Positions 19,682 through 30,483 of a stretch of 64,000 nucleotides of DNA are shown piece by piece. The stretch covers positions 7,793-71,792 of the forward strand of contig RHPI01002533.1 in NCBI GenBank assembly GCA_009103225.1. The letters run 5' to 3'. Within the stretch, counting starts at the first letter, position 1. Each line of letters opens with the position of its first letter. This DNA comes from Chlorokybus atmophyticus. Taxonomy: Eukaryota; Streptophyta; Chlorokybophyceae; Chlorokybales; Chlorokybaceae. The notes under the pieces are model-generated. The model saw only the letters and a list, made by a program, of their open reading frames with translations, did not search any database and was not told the DNA's origin. The translations under genes were made by a program, and so were the position numbers.

Positions 19682-20800
19682 TGGACCCACTCGGACTCCA
19701 GCGCCACAAAATACAAGACCTCGTGGTCACCATGTCAGACATCAGGCTGGGCGCTGATCCCGCTCTTCGGGAGCTCACTCCAGGCAGTCGTCAAGAGCGT
19801 TTCTCTGCCCTCGAACAGGCACATCGTTATCAAGTGGACAAGCTGCCCAAGTGGACGCGCGCCGACAGGCGTACGAAGCAGCACACGCCGTTATCGTACC
19901 AACCATAGCTCCGGCAAATGTTGCCAGCGCCTCCACGGCGCTGACCACAGGGTACTCCACGGCAGTCGCCATCGAACAGCTAAAACAAGCAACTGTTGCA
20001 GACCAAGCGAGGGCGTTGGCGCAACAATTGAGGGGGGTAATCGCCCCACTGCTGCCTCCTTTGGTCGAAGACATGCCTGAGGATCAACGCAACGCAGGGC
20101 GAGGGTACCTCACCCCGCAAGGGGACACCACACAACGAGGAGGAGCTGGTATGGTTGGGGAGCAACAACTCCGTACCGCACTCATCCGGCAAGCAGTCAT
20201 GTTGCACAGGCCTGAGGGCAACACATCAAGACAGATGATGGGGATGCGAGAGGGCAGCACCGCACGAGCCCGTCTCGTGACATGGCTCGTTGCCAATCAC
20301 CCTGCTGTCCCCCTGTTTGCCTTTGGCAACCGAGCATCATGGTTGGAGGCATTCGTTCGTTCGTTGCGACAAGCATACGACGAGGCTACCACCACAGCCC
20401 CGGACACGCTGGAAAGAGTGCAAGAGGCAATGCTGCGGCTGCCAGGGGTGGAAGCCGCACGACAACGGCGGCGCATCGCCATTACTCATGAGCTACACGC
20501 ACAGCAGGCTGACCTCCAGCGCACCCTACGCGCGCGCGCCATGACCGTGCTCAATGTGGGGGTGGTACAAGGAAGGTGGGATGCTTACATGGCAGGGATC
20601 TTTCGAGTCCCCACCATCACTCATGACATGCGGCGACAGCTACTACGCGCCGTATACCTGCAGCCCATGCCTCAATATCATCATTGAACCGACACGGACA
20701 CCGAGCCCACGGCCACGTGGGAAGGGACATTGGTCAGAGAAGCGGCTCATGCTGTCCGATGGACGTACGCCGCGGAGCAAGCTGAACGCGAGGTAGGCCC
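19681..20800 (+). pseudogene. Gypsy-1a gag
   Basis: Starts MDPLGLQRHKIQDL at 19681. The frame shifts near 19845, continues at 19851-20687 (a ~278-residue helical, Ala/Gln/Arg-rich capsid-like region) and shifts again near 20680 beside a ~40-bp insertion absent from copy 1b. It then joins a Pro/Gly-rich segment (PPRQGRFGRGRGQGG) that leads into the protease. No CCHC knuckle is visible; the RG-rich stretch may bind nucleic acid instead. I assign Gag by position and by the copy 1b counterpart. Confidence 0.65.
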
Positions 20801-22284
20801 ACAAACACCGGGTCCGCCGGGGTTTTCTTCACAGCCATTGGGTACACCCGCGAGCATGACTCCATCTTCGCAGAGGCGGCATCCACCTGCGCCGCCACCA
20901 CAACCGGCGCCGGAACCTCCAGCACCGAGCCCCCCCCGTGTCTACCAACCACCACGACAAGGTCGTTTTGGCAGAGGGAGAGGGCAAGGAGGGGGTTCTC
21001 CGGACCCAGCAGGCAGAGGAGCTCTGGCTGCAATGTGCTCAGCACCCCCAGCTGAGAGAACTGAGGCAAAGTTGCAGACAGCTCGTATGAAGAGGCTGCG
21101 CATCAACGCCAATGCTGCCATGGTGGCCAACCAAGGCAAGCACGTTACCATTAACGGGCTGGCACCCAAGCGAGTGATGTTGGACACCGGAGCACAGCCT
21201 GTCATCATCAGGCGCTTCCTCGCGCGGTTCCTCGGCATAACCAGCTCCGACTTGGTGCCTTGCCCGTACGTGTTGGACACTGCCACAGGTAGCCGAGATA
21301 AGGTGATGGGAGTCACCAGGGAGGCCTTTTGCATTCGGTTGACAGGGCTGGACCTGTCACAGCCCACTCGACCACAAAAGACTTGGTGCTTTTATGGTCG
21401 ATTCGTGGTAATTTAATGTACCTTCCCGTTACATTCCCCCCCACTTAAGAACGCTGACGTCCTCGGCAGCTGGCGGCCATCAGCTGGGGAATCAATCCCA
21501 GGGGTCTGATTTAGGGTTGGTCACCGGCCCCACCGTCCAAGGACCGGCCAATTTAGGCCCATACCGGTCAGCGCGCGCATATCGCGCCGCTGCCGGCCCC
21601 ACAGGTCGCGTCGCCGCAATAGGCAGGTCGCGCCCTGCCGCGCCGACTGAACTGGTCAGTTCGGCGCGACTGCCATTAGGCAAGTCGCGACCCATCGATG
21701 ATGGCACTCATAAAGTGACCATTTACGATTATTGGATCGAGAAACAACGACCGCGGAGTTCGTGTGCAAGGCAGGAATCGAACCCGGGTCTCAAGCTCCG
21801 ATGACCAATGTCACAGCCCACTCGACCACAAAAGACTTGGTGCTTTTATGGTCGATTTGTGGAAATTTAATGTACTTTCCCGTTACAGGACCCCACCCAC
21901 ACAGCCGAGATCGTCCAGCAATGTGTGGTCATCAATGCCGGCTCCTTCGACTTTCTGCTTGGGCAAGACTTCAACTTCCCTGTGGGCATGGGCCTTGACT
22001 GCTGGACAGAGCGAGCGTGGTTTTGGCCACATTGGGATGAGGATGACGGAGAGGTGCAGGGTTTCCTGCCTCTCGAGTTGGTCTTGCGCACGCGCGCCCA
22101 ACGCAAAGTGGCTGCCGTGGCCACATGCAACCACGCCCGCACACGGGAGGCTGCAATGACCACATACGACGGCGCTCGGACGCAAGTCGCTGCTGGTGCC
22201 ACGGTCCCGTGTCGAACCGTCGACTCCTCTCCTACCCCGTGCAACGAGGAGCAGGCGGATGCTACCGTGGAAGTAGCATTATAA
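20730..22284 (+). pseudogene. Gypsy-1a aspartic protease region, split by TRIM-A1
   Basis: The retropepsin motif RVMLDTGAQPVII (Asp codon at 21183) is intact. The domain is interrupted at 21354 by the TRIM and resumes at 21888 with the block VVINAGSFDFLLGQDF, which aligns with copy 1b. An in-frame TAA near 22282 separates it from the methyltransferase, whereas copy 1b reads through at this place. Confidence 0.8.
21355..21887 (-). mobile_element. TRIM-A1 miniature LTR element
   Basis: Two 79-bp terminal repeats (21355-21433 and 21809-21887) flank ~375 bp of non-coding DNA, with a target duplication GGACC (21350-21354 and 21888-21892). Read on the minus strand, the repeat starts TGTAACGGGA and ends GTGACA. 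A primer site TGGTCATCGGAGC follows one repeat, and a purine tract GTGGGGGGGAA precedes the other. No ORF, so it must be mobilised in trans. Confidence 0.93.
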
Positions 22285-22328
22285 GACCCAGCTGAACGGC
22301 GCTGGCGCGCACAGGTGACGCACACGTC

Positions 22329-23405
22329 TTGCTCAGCCATCCACTGATCACCACGCGCTTCCCCAACTATCGAAGCCACAACAAGGTGCAGGACCACCAT
22401 ACGGTGGCCACCGGAGTGGTGGAGTTCCACACCTTTCGCAGGCAACGGGGCATCACAGTGTTGGAGCTGTTTGGAGGCATTGGCAGCGGTCTTGCCGCGG
22501 TCCTCAACACGGGTGTGAAGGTTGTCAAATACTATTACTGCGACCCAGATCCACACGCGCAAACGGTCCTCAAGCACCACTTACGCCAACCGCACAAAAG
22601 GTATTCACATCAACTACCCCTCTCGGCGTTGCAAGGCAGCCTCAAAGCATTGCCACAAGACATCCGGCTAATCACCGAAGATCACCTACTGTCCCTCGGC
22701 AACGTCGACCTATTTATAGCTGGGTGGGAAAGCCAAGGGCACTCCAGGGCAGGCAAGGGGCAAGGCCTCGAAAACCCTCGCTCCGGGCTGTTTTGGGAGC
22801 TAATGAGAATCATCCACCTCCATCAACACTTCCAGATCTCCAGACCCCTGGGGTACGTCATCGAAAATGTGCATTCAGAGGACGACAAGCGTCCGCACGT
22901 GGCCTCCAGCTACCGACAAGTTTGCTCCATTTTGGGGCACCCACTCAAGGTGAACGCGGCACGACATGGCTCTCGCGCACATCGTGTACGTGCCGAGTGG
23001 ACAAACTTGGCCACCGTGGAGGAACTCATAACCGCAGAATACACGCGCAGCGCTCGGCCGCGCAACCTGCTCGTCAATGACATCCTTGACCCCGGCCGCA
23101 AAGCACAACCTGTTCTGCGTCATGATCACCACCACTTCTACCCGTGCAATCAGCCCGGTCAGCCCCGGCGCGCACTCCCCACATTGATGTCCTACCCAGG
23201 CTCCTACGCGTTCCGGAACGGTGGAGACGGGATGGTGTTTGATGCGACCACCAACAGGCTGGAGGAACCCAACGCACGAGAACGTAAACGCGCCATGGGA
23301 TTCTTCCCCAACAGCATCACGGGTTCATCGCTGACAGATAGTCAGCAATGCCAGCTGCTTGGCCGCGCCATGGACCAGACAGCATGGTATGGCTGCTGGA
23401 GCTGA
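22329..23405 (+). pseudogene. Gypsy-1a DNMT3/DRM-like cytosine-5 methyltransferase domain (catalytic Cys lost)
   Basis: 358 codons. Motif I is VLELFGGIGSG (residues 44-54). VKYYYCDPDPHA resembles motif II, motif IV is AGWESQGHSRAG (residues 131-142), YVIENV is motif VI, GSRAHRVRAEWTNL resembles the SPAHRARYFWGNL region of DNMT3/DRM enzymes, and EEPNARERKRAMGF resembles motifs IX-X. Position 135, where the catalytic Cys belongs, is Ser (AGC at 22731-22733); copy 1b has Cys there. The residue before it is Glu in both copies instead of the usual Pro. A one-base loss near 23375 puts the RT in another frame. In the parent element this domain would have been released with, or fused to, RT. Its proposed role is methylation of element cDNA or target chromatin, which is inference. 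Confidence 0.8.
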
Positions 23406-24810
23406 GCTTCGCATTGCAGGACCGCCACGTGTCCTTCGAGGATTTCGAACACTTGGCTGGGGGGTGGGCTGATCGCGTAACCGACACCAAGGCAGCTCAC
23501 ACAACCCTCGAAGTGGTCCACATGGAGGAGCAAGCAGCAGTGACAGTGGAGGACATTCCCGTGGTTGCCAATGCAACCTCCTGGGACCATGCCATTGGCC
23601 CGTTGACCACAGAAGACACTCGAGAGAAGCTGGAGGCTCTCCTCAACAAATGGAGGAGCCAATTCAGCTTCAATGTGAAGGAATTGGGTACATGCTCAGT
23701 GTACCAGATGGACATTGAGCTGGTGGACACGGAGCCGGTGTTCCAGCGGCAATACAGGCTCTCCAAGTTGGAAGAGGACCTGGTGGGACAGAGATGTAAG
23801 GCGCTGCTTGATGCAGGCCTTATCGAAGAGTCCACATCGGACTTCGCAGCAGCAACCGTCATGCCACTGAAGAAGGATTCAGCAGGCAACTGGACAGAGC
23901 GATGCATGTGTGGCGGCTATCGCCCCCTCAACAACAAGACCAAGCAAGACCGGTACCCCATGTCCACAGCAGAGGGTATCTTTGATGATGTGGGAGACTG
24001 CACAGTCTTCAGCATCCTGGACATGCGTCAAGGGTACAACCAAATCGCCATCAAGGATGAGGACAAGCACAAGACCTCCTTCTGGGGCAACCGATAGTTG
24101 TACCAATGGAAGGTAATGCCGTTCGGGCTGAAGAATGCCCCCGCCAAGTTTCAACGCGTCATGGACAAGGCCTTGAAGGGGCTGGACTGCGCGCGATGCT
24201 ACATCGATGACATCCTCATTTTCAGCCGCAGCAACGAGGAGCATCTTCAGCACATCGAAGCGGTGCTGGAACGACTCAAGGGAGTGGGGATGGCCGTACA
24301 CCCCGACAAGTGTACCTTCTTCACCCACAAGGTGCCGTACTTAGGGCACATGATTGTGCCCCATGGTGTGTATGTGCAGCAGGCAAAAGTAGAGGCTCTG
24401 GCAGCTATCCCCGCCCCGACAGACCTCACACATCTGCGCGCTTTTTTGGGACTTGCCAACTACTATCGCCGGTTCGTGAAGGACTTCGCGAAAATCGCAA
24501 GGCCCCTCAACGAGCTACTGAAGAAGGAGGTGGAGTTCGCATGGAAGGAGCCGCAACAGCAGGCCTTCGAGGAGCTGAAGAGCAGGCTCACCACCGCTCC
24601 CATCCTTCAACGTCCGGACTACGCCAAGCTTTTCATCCTTCACACCGACTGGAGCAAGCTGGGGATGGGAGCGGTGCTGGTGCAGCACGATGAGAACAAG
24701 AAGAAGCGGGTGCCAGCCGAAGCAACAACAGCGCCGAGGCCAACTACAGCAGCCACGAAGGGGAGTGCCTCGCTGCAGTGTGGGCTATCTCCTTCTTCCG
24801 ACCTTTCCTC
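23348..24810 (+). pseudogene. Gypsy-1a reverse transcriptase and N-terminal RNase H
   Basis: Open frame with the Gypsy RT motifs FSILDMRQGYNQI, VMPFGLKNAPAKFQ, the catalytic YIDDILIFS and FLGLANYYRRFV, then RNase H LHTDWSKLGMG. A single in-frame TAG at 24095-24097 falls between fingers and palm, and a frameshift near 24710 breaks RNase H. RNase H stops at 24810, where the TG...CA insertion lies, and resumes at 25615. Confidence 0.9.
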
Positions 24811-25614
24811 TGTCGTGCCAAATCCTATCGTTGCGCGAGGATGTCGTCCACCAGCTCGTCATGGCCTCATCATGCTGCACCTTTTCCACCTTCACATGTT
24901 GTAGCTTCCTCCATGCATGTCTGCTAGCTCAGGATCCTCCCGAAGCTGCCGCACTAGTGTACATACTCATACACATGACACAACACTCACAACAAGCGCG
25001 TATTACACCCCCTCCAGCTGGTGTTCACGACCCGAGAATGCCAGCTGACCTCCTCACGCGTCTTCATCCACACGCGCCATCGCATCCGTCCACCCCCTCG
25101 CTTCGAGTTGAGCGCAAGTAACAAGCGCGTGTCTTAGCCAACCTAGACTCAAGCACGGGCTTCTATACTTGCAATTGGCATGTGATGCACGGGGAGATGA
25201 GGCTAAGTCCGTTCGCAAGGTGTGGCACACGCTCATACACTTCACACAAGCATATCCATGCACGTGCACACTCAAGGCAAGCACACAAGCAAGGCAAGTT
25301 GAGGCCTCTCCAAGTAGCTGTATGCTCCCAATAGAACAAGGGACTTGCGCTCAACTAGCTGCAACACAAGTCAAGAACACTTACATACCCTCCTACCATG
25401 CCTCCACAACCGTTTTAACCACTTTAGCTGCCACAACTACCATACAACTCCCAAATCAGTCATAACCAGCGATTTTCAGTCACATGTGAGTCCTACCAGC
25501 GTAATTGAGTTACACCTCGATGTAATGACCGTAACTCAGCTTTATCTCATGAAATATGACCTCAAAAGCCCTCATAATCGATGCGTTGCGCCACCGACAC
25601 GCACGCGCATGACA
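24811..25614. mobile_element. ~800-bp TG...CA insertion in RNase H, possible solo LTR
   Basis: The 804-bp segment starts TGTCGTGC and ends GCATGACA, so the ends are short inverted repeats. CCTC is duplicated on both sides (24807-24810 and 25615-25618). RNase H coding is continuous across it. It holds no ORF with recognisable content and is rich in ACACA/CACGCG. A solo LTR fits best; the 4-bp duplication could also suit other elements. Confidence 0.6.
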
Positions 25615-27514
25615 CCTCTTTGGTCGACAGTTCCAACTGATCACCGATCATCAGCCCCTCAAATGGCTGATGACCAACCAACATCTGACAGCGAAACTTG
25701 CTCGATGGGCCCTGCTGTTGCAGGAATACGACTTCGAGATCGACCACCGCGCAGGCCTCACCAACCAAGACGCCAATGGCCTCAGTCGCAACCCTCACCT
25801 TAGCACCAACGACGAAACTGGAGCTCGGCATGAGCTCGTCCCTGCAGCAACAGCCCCCACCATGGCAGCCATGTTTGCTGCTGCCGAGTTGCGCTCAGGG
25901 CGCAAGACCAACACCACGGCCTCAGCAGTGGCAGAGGAGATTCCTGCCCTTGATCCTACCGGCCCTGCGGCAACCACACCCTTGGGAGACGCCCACGCAG
26001 CCGACATTGACGTCGATGACACTGAGCTGGCGCCCACTGACACCAGGCAGGACATATGGCAGGACAAGCCATCACTCTCCTTTCTTCAAAGTGGCCAGCT
26101 TCCCTCCGGCATGAGCGCCCGAGAGAAGGACCAAGTCAACCAACGCACCCGTTACTATCGATGGGCAGGTGACAAGCTGTATCGCCGCTTCCACGACGAA
26201 GATAAGGAAGTGCCGACACCGGTCACGCACGAGGGCATCATCACTTCCCTCCACACTGAGCTTGGACACTTCGGTGTCAAGCGTCCAGTCAGCCTAGTGA
26301 GGGCACAATATTGGTGGTATGGGTTAACAAAACAGGTGCAGGGGTTCGTCAGCCACTGCCAGCAGTGTGACATGGTGCGCGCCAGCCTCAACACGCGTAG
26401 CGCCACCTTGCACCCACTCCCCATCTCCGGTCTCTTTTACCGATGGGGACTCGACATCTTGGGGGACTTGGCACCCTCAGCGCGTGGCAACCGTTACATC
26501 CTGGTCATGATCGAGCACGTCTCCAAATGGGTGGAGCTGGTACCGTTACCCGACAAGAGCAGCAGGGGGGTGTCTCAAGCCTTCCTCTCTCACGTTCTCA
26601 GCCGATTTGGCAGCTGTGCCGAGGTCATCACTGACCAAGGTATTGAGTTCAGAGGGGAATTCGACACCCTCTTGGACAAATGTTACATCGACCACCGGCG
26701 TACCTCGCGTGATCACCCTCAAGCCGACGGTCTCGCCAAGCGTACAGTGCAGACCATCAAGAAGGCACTTCGCAAGTACGTGCTGGAGTACGAGAAGAAC
26801 ACTTGGGATGACCACCTCCCGTGGGTGGCCCTCGGATATCGATTGTCAAAGCAGGCGGCTCTGCGGGAGTACAGCCCGTACTACCTGCTGTTCGGGCGAC
26901 CACCATTGCTCCCCTTCCGTGCGCAGCAGGAGGTGGATCGCGTCGTGAACAACCTCGACGACCCTGACTGGATGCACCACGACATCACCACGCGCGCCGC
27001 GCTTTTCGAGCGCACCGTCCCCATGGCCTTCAACAACCTGCGCATCGCGCAGCATCGCGACACGCTGCGCTACGAGCGCGTACGCAGCGGCTTCTACAGG
27101 GAGCGCCAACGGTGGTTCCAAGCGGGGGACTTTGCCTATCGCATGGCAGCCACCAAAGACACGCTTGACACCTCCGTAGGCCGCACCGTCTACAAGGTAC
27201 TCAAAGTGTACCCCACAGGGGTGCTGGACCTCTTTGGTCAAAACGGAGAGAGATTGAAGGACAACATGGAAAACTATGCGCTATGTCACCTTCCTTATGT
27301 AGCCGGCTTCGGGCGTACCCAGCACCCTCGTCTCGCGCGCAGCACACGCTGTGAACGCTGCGGCAGCGCCGGCGACGACGCACTCATGATGCTCTGCAAT
27401 GGCTGCAACAAGGGCCTGCATTGCTACTGCCTGGAGCCACCTTTGGACGTGATACCTATGGAGGAGTATTGGTGCGACGATTGCCGTATCAACGGCCCTC
27501 CTCACTTGCGCTAG
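25615..27514 (+). CDS. Gypsy-1a RNase H C-terminus, integrase and PHD finger
   Basis: The frame is open from RNase H (ITDHQPLKWL) through a ~110-residue acidic linker into an integrase with an HHCC zinc finger (H...LGH, CQQC). The core has Asp in WGLDILGDL and Asp in VITDQGIEF, but the third acidic residue is Lys (AAG 26738-26740, GLAKRTV), where copy 1b has Glu. A GPY-like region (VYKVLKVYPTGVLDL) follows. The last ~55 residues form a PHD finger with four Cys/His pairs (CERC, CNGC, HCYC, CDDC; 27345-27490). This is where chromoviruses carry a chromodomain, so the PHD probably steers integration to modified histone H3. That role is inferred. Confidence 0.88.
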
Positions 27515-27542
27515 CAGCTGAGCTCTGGAGCTGGAACCTCCC

Positions 27543-27559
27543 CCAGAGCCCAGGGGGGG
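27543..27559 (+). promoter_or_regulatory. Gypsy-1a polypurine tract
   Basis: AGAGCCCAGGGGGGG directly precedes the TGGCTTG start of the 3' LTR. The equivalent tract in copy 1b (45921-45952) is expanded. Confidence 0.65.
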
Positions 27560-28379
27560 TGGCTTGTTGACTGTGTGTCCTGCAGCACCGCATGTACACT
27601 AGGGAGAACACCGACTCCACCTGCCCGTACTACCCAGCAGCAGCAGACCAGCTGCACAAAGCACTTGTCACCATGAAGGTTGGGGTCATCTTTTGTTTTT
27701 GCTGCGCGTTACACAGGTGGCGCAGCAGCATGTCCAGCAAGCATGGCTGTTTATGCAGCTGTCAAAGACAGCGTGACCCTAAACTCCCCTCGACCAGACA
27801 GCTGTCATGCCTATCGCTGTAGGCATGCCAGTCGTCATCGGGCATGCCTACAGCGAGACCCTCGCCCGGCTTACCAGCATGGCGACCCACGCGCGTCACT
27901 GACCAGTAGCTAGGTCATGTCTCTAGAGTAGCTCATGACCATAGTCTGCATAGGCACCGCGCGTAGCTGTTAAGTTGTGAGTTCAATTATAAGTCGGGTT
28001 CTATATCGAGTGGGGATTTCCGGTGGAAATAGCCTCGATATGACCGTTAGCTTATGTTCTGGACAGTCATGAGTTGACTTGTATAAGTAGGCACAGTGTT
28101 CACCGGATCAGCTGGTGACATTGTAAGTGAGAAAGCTAAGAGCTTGTGAAGCGACTTAAAGTACGAAACACGCCGTCCCGGTTCCCCAGCATCCCCTCAA
28201 CGTGTGAGAGCCTGTGCATGTTCTTGTGCACTGTGCTTGTCTTTGCTGTGAGCTTTGTGTACCTGGTCGCGGGGTACTTGTTGGCATCAGTCAGGGCATA
28301 GCATCCACGTGTTGCGTGCTCATTCACCTCACATAACAGTGTAATTTCTCTTCCACTCATGCAAAGAACTGTGTAAACA
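27560..28379 (+). repeat. Gypsy-1a 3' LTR
   Basis: Begins TGGCTTGTTGACTGTG and most likely ends ...GTAAACA near 28379; the 3' limit is approximate. The first ~230 bp are repeated at 28394 and, more diverged, at 45954. A TATAAG box lies at 28082-28087. A 16-bp perfect hairpin occurs at 27814-27856. Confidence 0.7.
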
Positions 28380-28393
28380 GCGGTACCTATAGT

Positions 28394-28636
28394 TGGCTTG
28401 TTGACTGTGTGTCCTACAGCACCGCATGTACACTAGGGGGAACACCGACTCCACCTGCCCGTACTACCCAGCAGCAGCAGACCAGCTGCACAAAGCACTT
28501 GTCACCATGAGGGTTGGGGTCATCTTTTGTTTTTGTTGCGCGTTATACAGGTGGCGCAGCAGCATGTCCAGCAAGCATGGCTGTTTATGCAGCTGTCCGA
28601 GACAGCGTGACCTTCGACTCCCCTCGACCCGACATC
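28394..28636 (+). repeat. Gypsy-1b 5' LTR fragment
   Basis: About 240 bp matching the start of the 27560 LTR. At ~28637 the sequence jumps from LTR into the middle of gag (QQTRGVIAPLLP), so the rest of the LTR, the primer site and the gag N-terminus were deleted. Confidence 0.75.
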
Positions 28637-29434
28637 TGGCCCAACAGACGAGGGGGGTGATCGCCCCGTTGCTACCCGCCTTGTTGGAAGACGTGCCTGA
28701 AGATCAACGGAGGCCAGGGAGAAGCTACCTCACAAAGCAAGGGTGGACACAACGGAATGGAGCAGGTTCAATCGGGGTACAGCAACTTCGCACTGCCTTG
28801 TTGCGAGCAACCATGCTGCACCGACAGGAAAGCATCGGCCTGAGACGGATGTTGGGGATACGGTAAGGTGGTAATGCAGCTCGAGCAAGACTGGTGACTT
28901 GGCTAGTCACCAATCACCCCGCAGTCCCCCAATTCGCATGCGGCACCAGATTGTTTTGGTTAATCGCCTTCCTGCGCTCGCATGGCAAGCCTATGACGAG
29001 GTTGCCTCGACGGCCACTGACACCTTAGAAGGAGCAAAAGAGGCCATACTGAGGTTGCCAGGGGTGGAAGCAGCGCGGCAACATAGACGCATCGCAGCTG
29101 CTTACGAGCAGCATGTCCAACAGCGAGAGATTTACCTCACTGTGCGAGCGCGAGCAACAACGGTGCTGGAAGTGGGGGTGGTCAATGGCAGATGGGATGC
29201 CTACATGGCAGGGAATTTAAGGGTTCCCACCATCACCCACGACATAAGAGCGCGGCTCCTGTGCGCAGTGTATCTCCAGCCCACGCCTCAGTCACGTGGG
29301 AAGGTACGCTGGTCAGGGAGGCAACTCATGCAGTATGCTGGACTTATGTGGAAGAATAGGCTGCACGGGAGGCTGGCTCACAAACACCCGGTCCTCCAGG
29401 GTTCCCCCAACAGCCACTGACTACGCCGCCAGGA
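28637..29434 (+). pseudogene. Gypsy-1b gag remnant
   Basis: Matches 20015-20700 of copy 1a (GVIAPLLP...EDQR, RLPGVEAARQ, GRWDAYMAG). It carries a TAA stop near 28864, a frameshift near 28975 and further shifts near 29300-29430. Confidence 0.75.
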
Positions 29435-30457
29435 ATGACCCCGGCCACACAGAGGCGCAATCCCCCTGCACCGCAATCAGGGCAGCCACAGGCAGCACCG
29501 CCAGCACCCAGGCCACAGCGTGTTTATCAACAGCCAAGACAAGGACGGTTTGGGCCAGGCCGCGGTCAAGGAGGTGCTCAAGACCTAGCTGGTCGAGGGG
29601 CGCTTGCCGCACTGCGCTCGATACCACCGGAGGAGACTGCAGCAGCAGACACCCCACGCACACGCTACCGACGATTCAAGCGGCTGCGCATCAACGCCAA
29701 TGCAGCCATGATCGCCAACCAAGGCAAGCATGTCACTATCAATGGACGAGCACCCAAGCGTGTAATGCTGGACTCTGCAGCCCAGCATGTCATCATCGGA
29801 CGTTACCTCGCACGCAGCCTTGGCATCACCAGCGCTGAGCTGATGCCGTGCCCATACGTACTCGGCACCGCAACCGACAGCCGAAACAAGGTGATTGGCA
29901 TCACCAAGCAAGCCCTCTGCATTTGCTTGACAGGAGTGGACCTGTCCCACAGCACCGAGGTCATACAGATGTGTGTGGTTATTGACGCAGGATCCTTCGA
30001 TCTGCTGTTGGGACAGGACTTCAACTTCCCTGTTAGCATGGGGCTGGACTGCTGGACAGAGATGGCATGGTTTTGTTCTCATTGGGATGAGGAGGACGGA
30101 GAGGTTCAAGGATACCTGCCTCTCGAGCTGGTGCCTCGCACTCGTTCCCACTGGAGGTCAGCTGCAACAACCACCTACAGCTGGTCGTTGTCGACAACCA
30201 TTAACAGGTCAGCTGCGACAACCACCTACAGGTCGGGTTCGACAACCACTAACAGATCATCTGCGGTGGTCACCCACAATACGGACCAAGACTCTCCTAT
30301 CCCATACGACGAGTCTCAAGAAGATGCCACTGAAGAAGTGGCCCACCAGAAACCTGCGCAACGCCGCTGGCGCGCACAGGCGGTCGCACATCTTCTACTG
30401 ACCAGACCACGGCTCACTTCACGGTTCCCTCTCTACAAGGACCAAGCTGCGGTGTAG
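29435..30457 (+). pseudogene. Gypsy-1b aspartic protease region
   Basis: 340 open codons containing the same RG-rich linker and protease as copy 1a. The active-site triplet Asp-Thr-Gly is changed to Asp-Ser-Ala (RVMLDSAAQ, Asp codon 29771), so protease activity is unlikely. The region intact here at 29940-29965 marks the exact site where TRIM-A1 entered copy 1a. A short Thr/Ser repeat (SAATTTY, SGSTTTN) at 30155-30265 is absent from copy 1a. Confidence 0.8.
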
Positions 30458-30483
30458 GAACAACACCAAGTGGCCACTGGAGT

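Larger units (their letters stand above)
19682..28379 (+). mobile_element. Gypsy-1a: LTR retrotransposon carrying a cytosine methyltransferase and a PHD finger
   Basis: Order on the plus strand: Gag, protease, C5-methyltransferase, RT, RNase H, integrase, PHD finger, polypurine tract, 3' LTR (27560-28379). The 5' LTR is missing; the element starts at the end of Copia-B. A TRIM (21355-21887) and an ~800-bp insertion (24811-25614) interrupt it. Comparison with copy 1b at 28394-46185 indicates that protease to PHD was originally one reading frame. Several frameshifts and point changes make this copy defective. Confidence 0.85.

Noticed and set aside
21765-21808. A complete tRNA gene in TRIM-A1
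   Set aside because: Only a B-box/T-arm-like piece is present; no acceptor stem or D arm can be folded.
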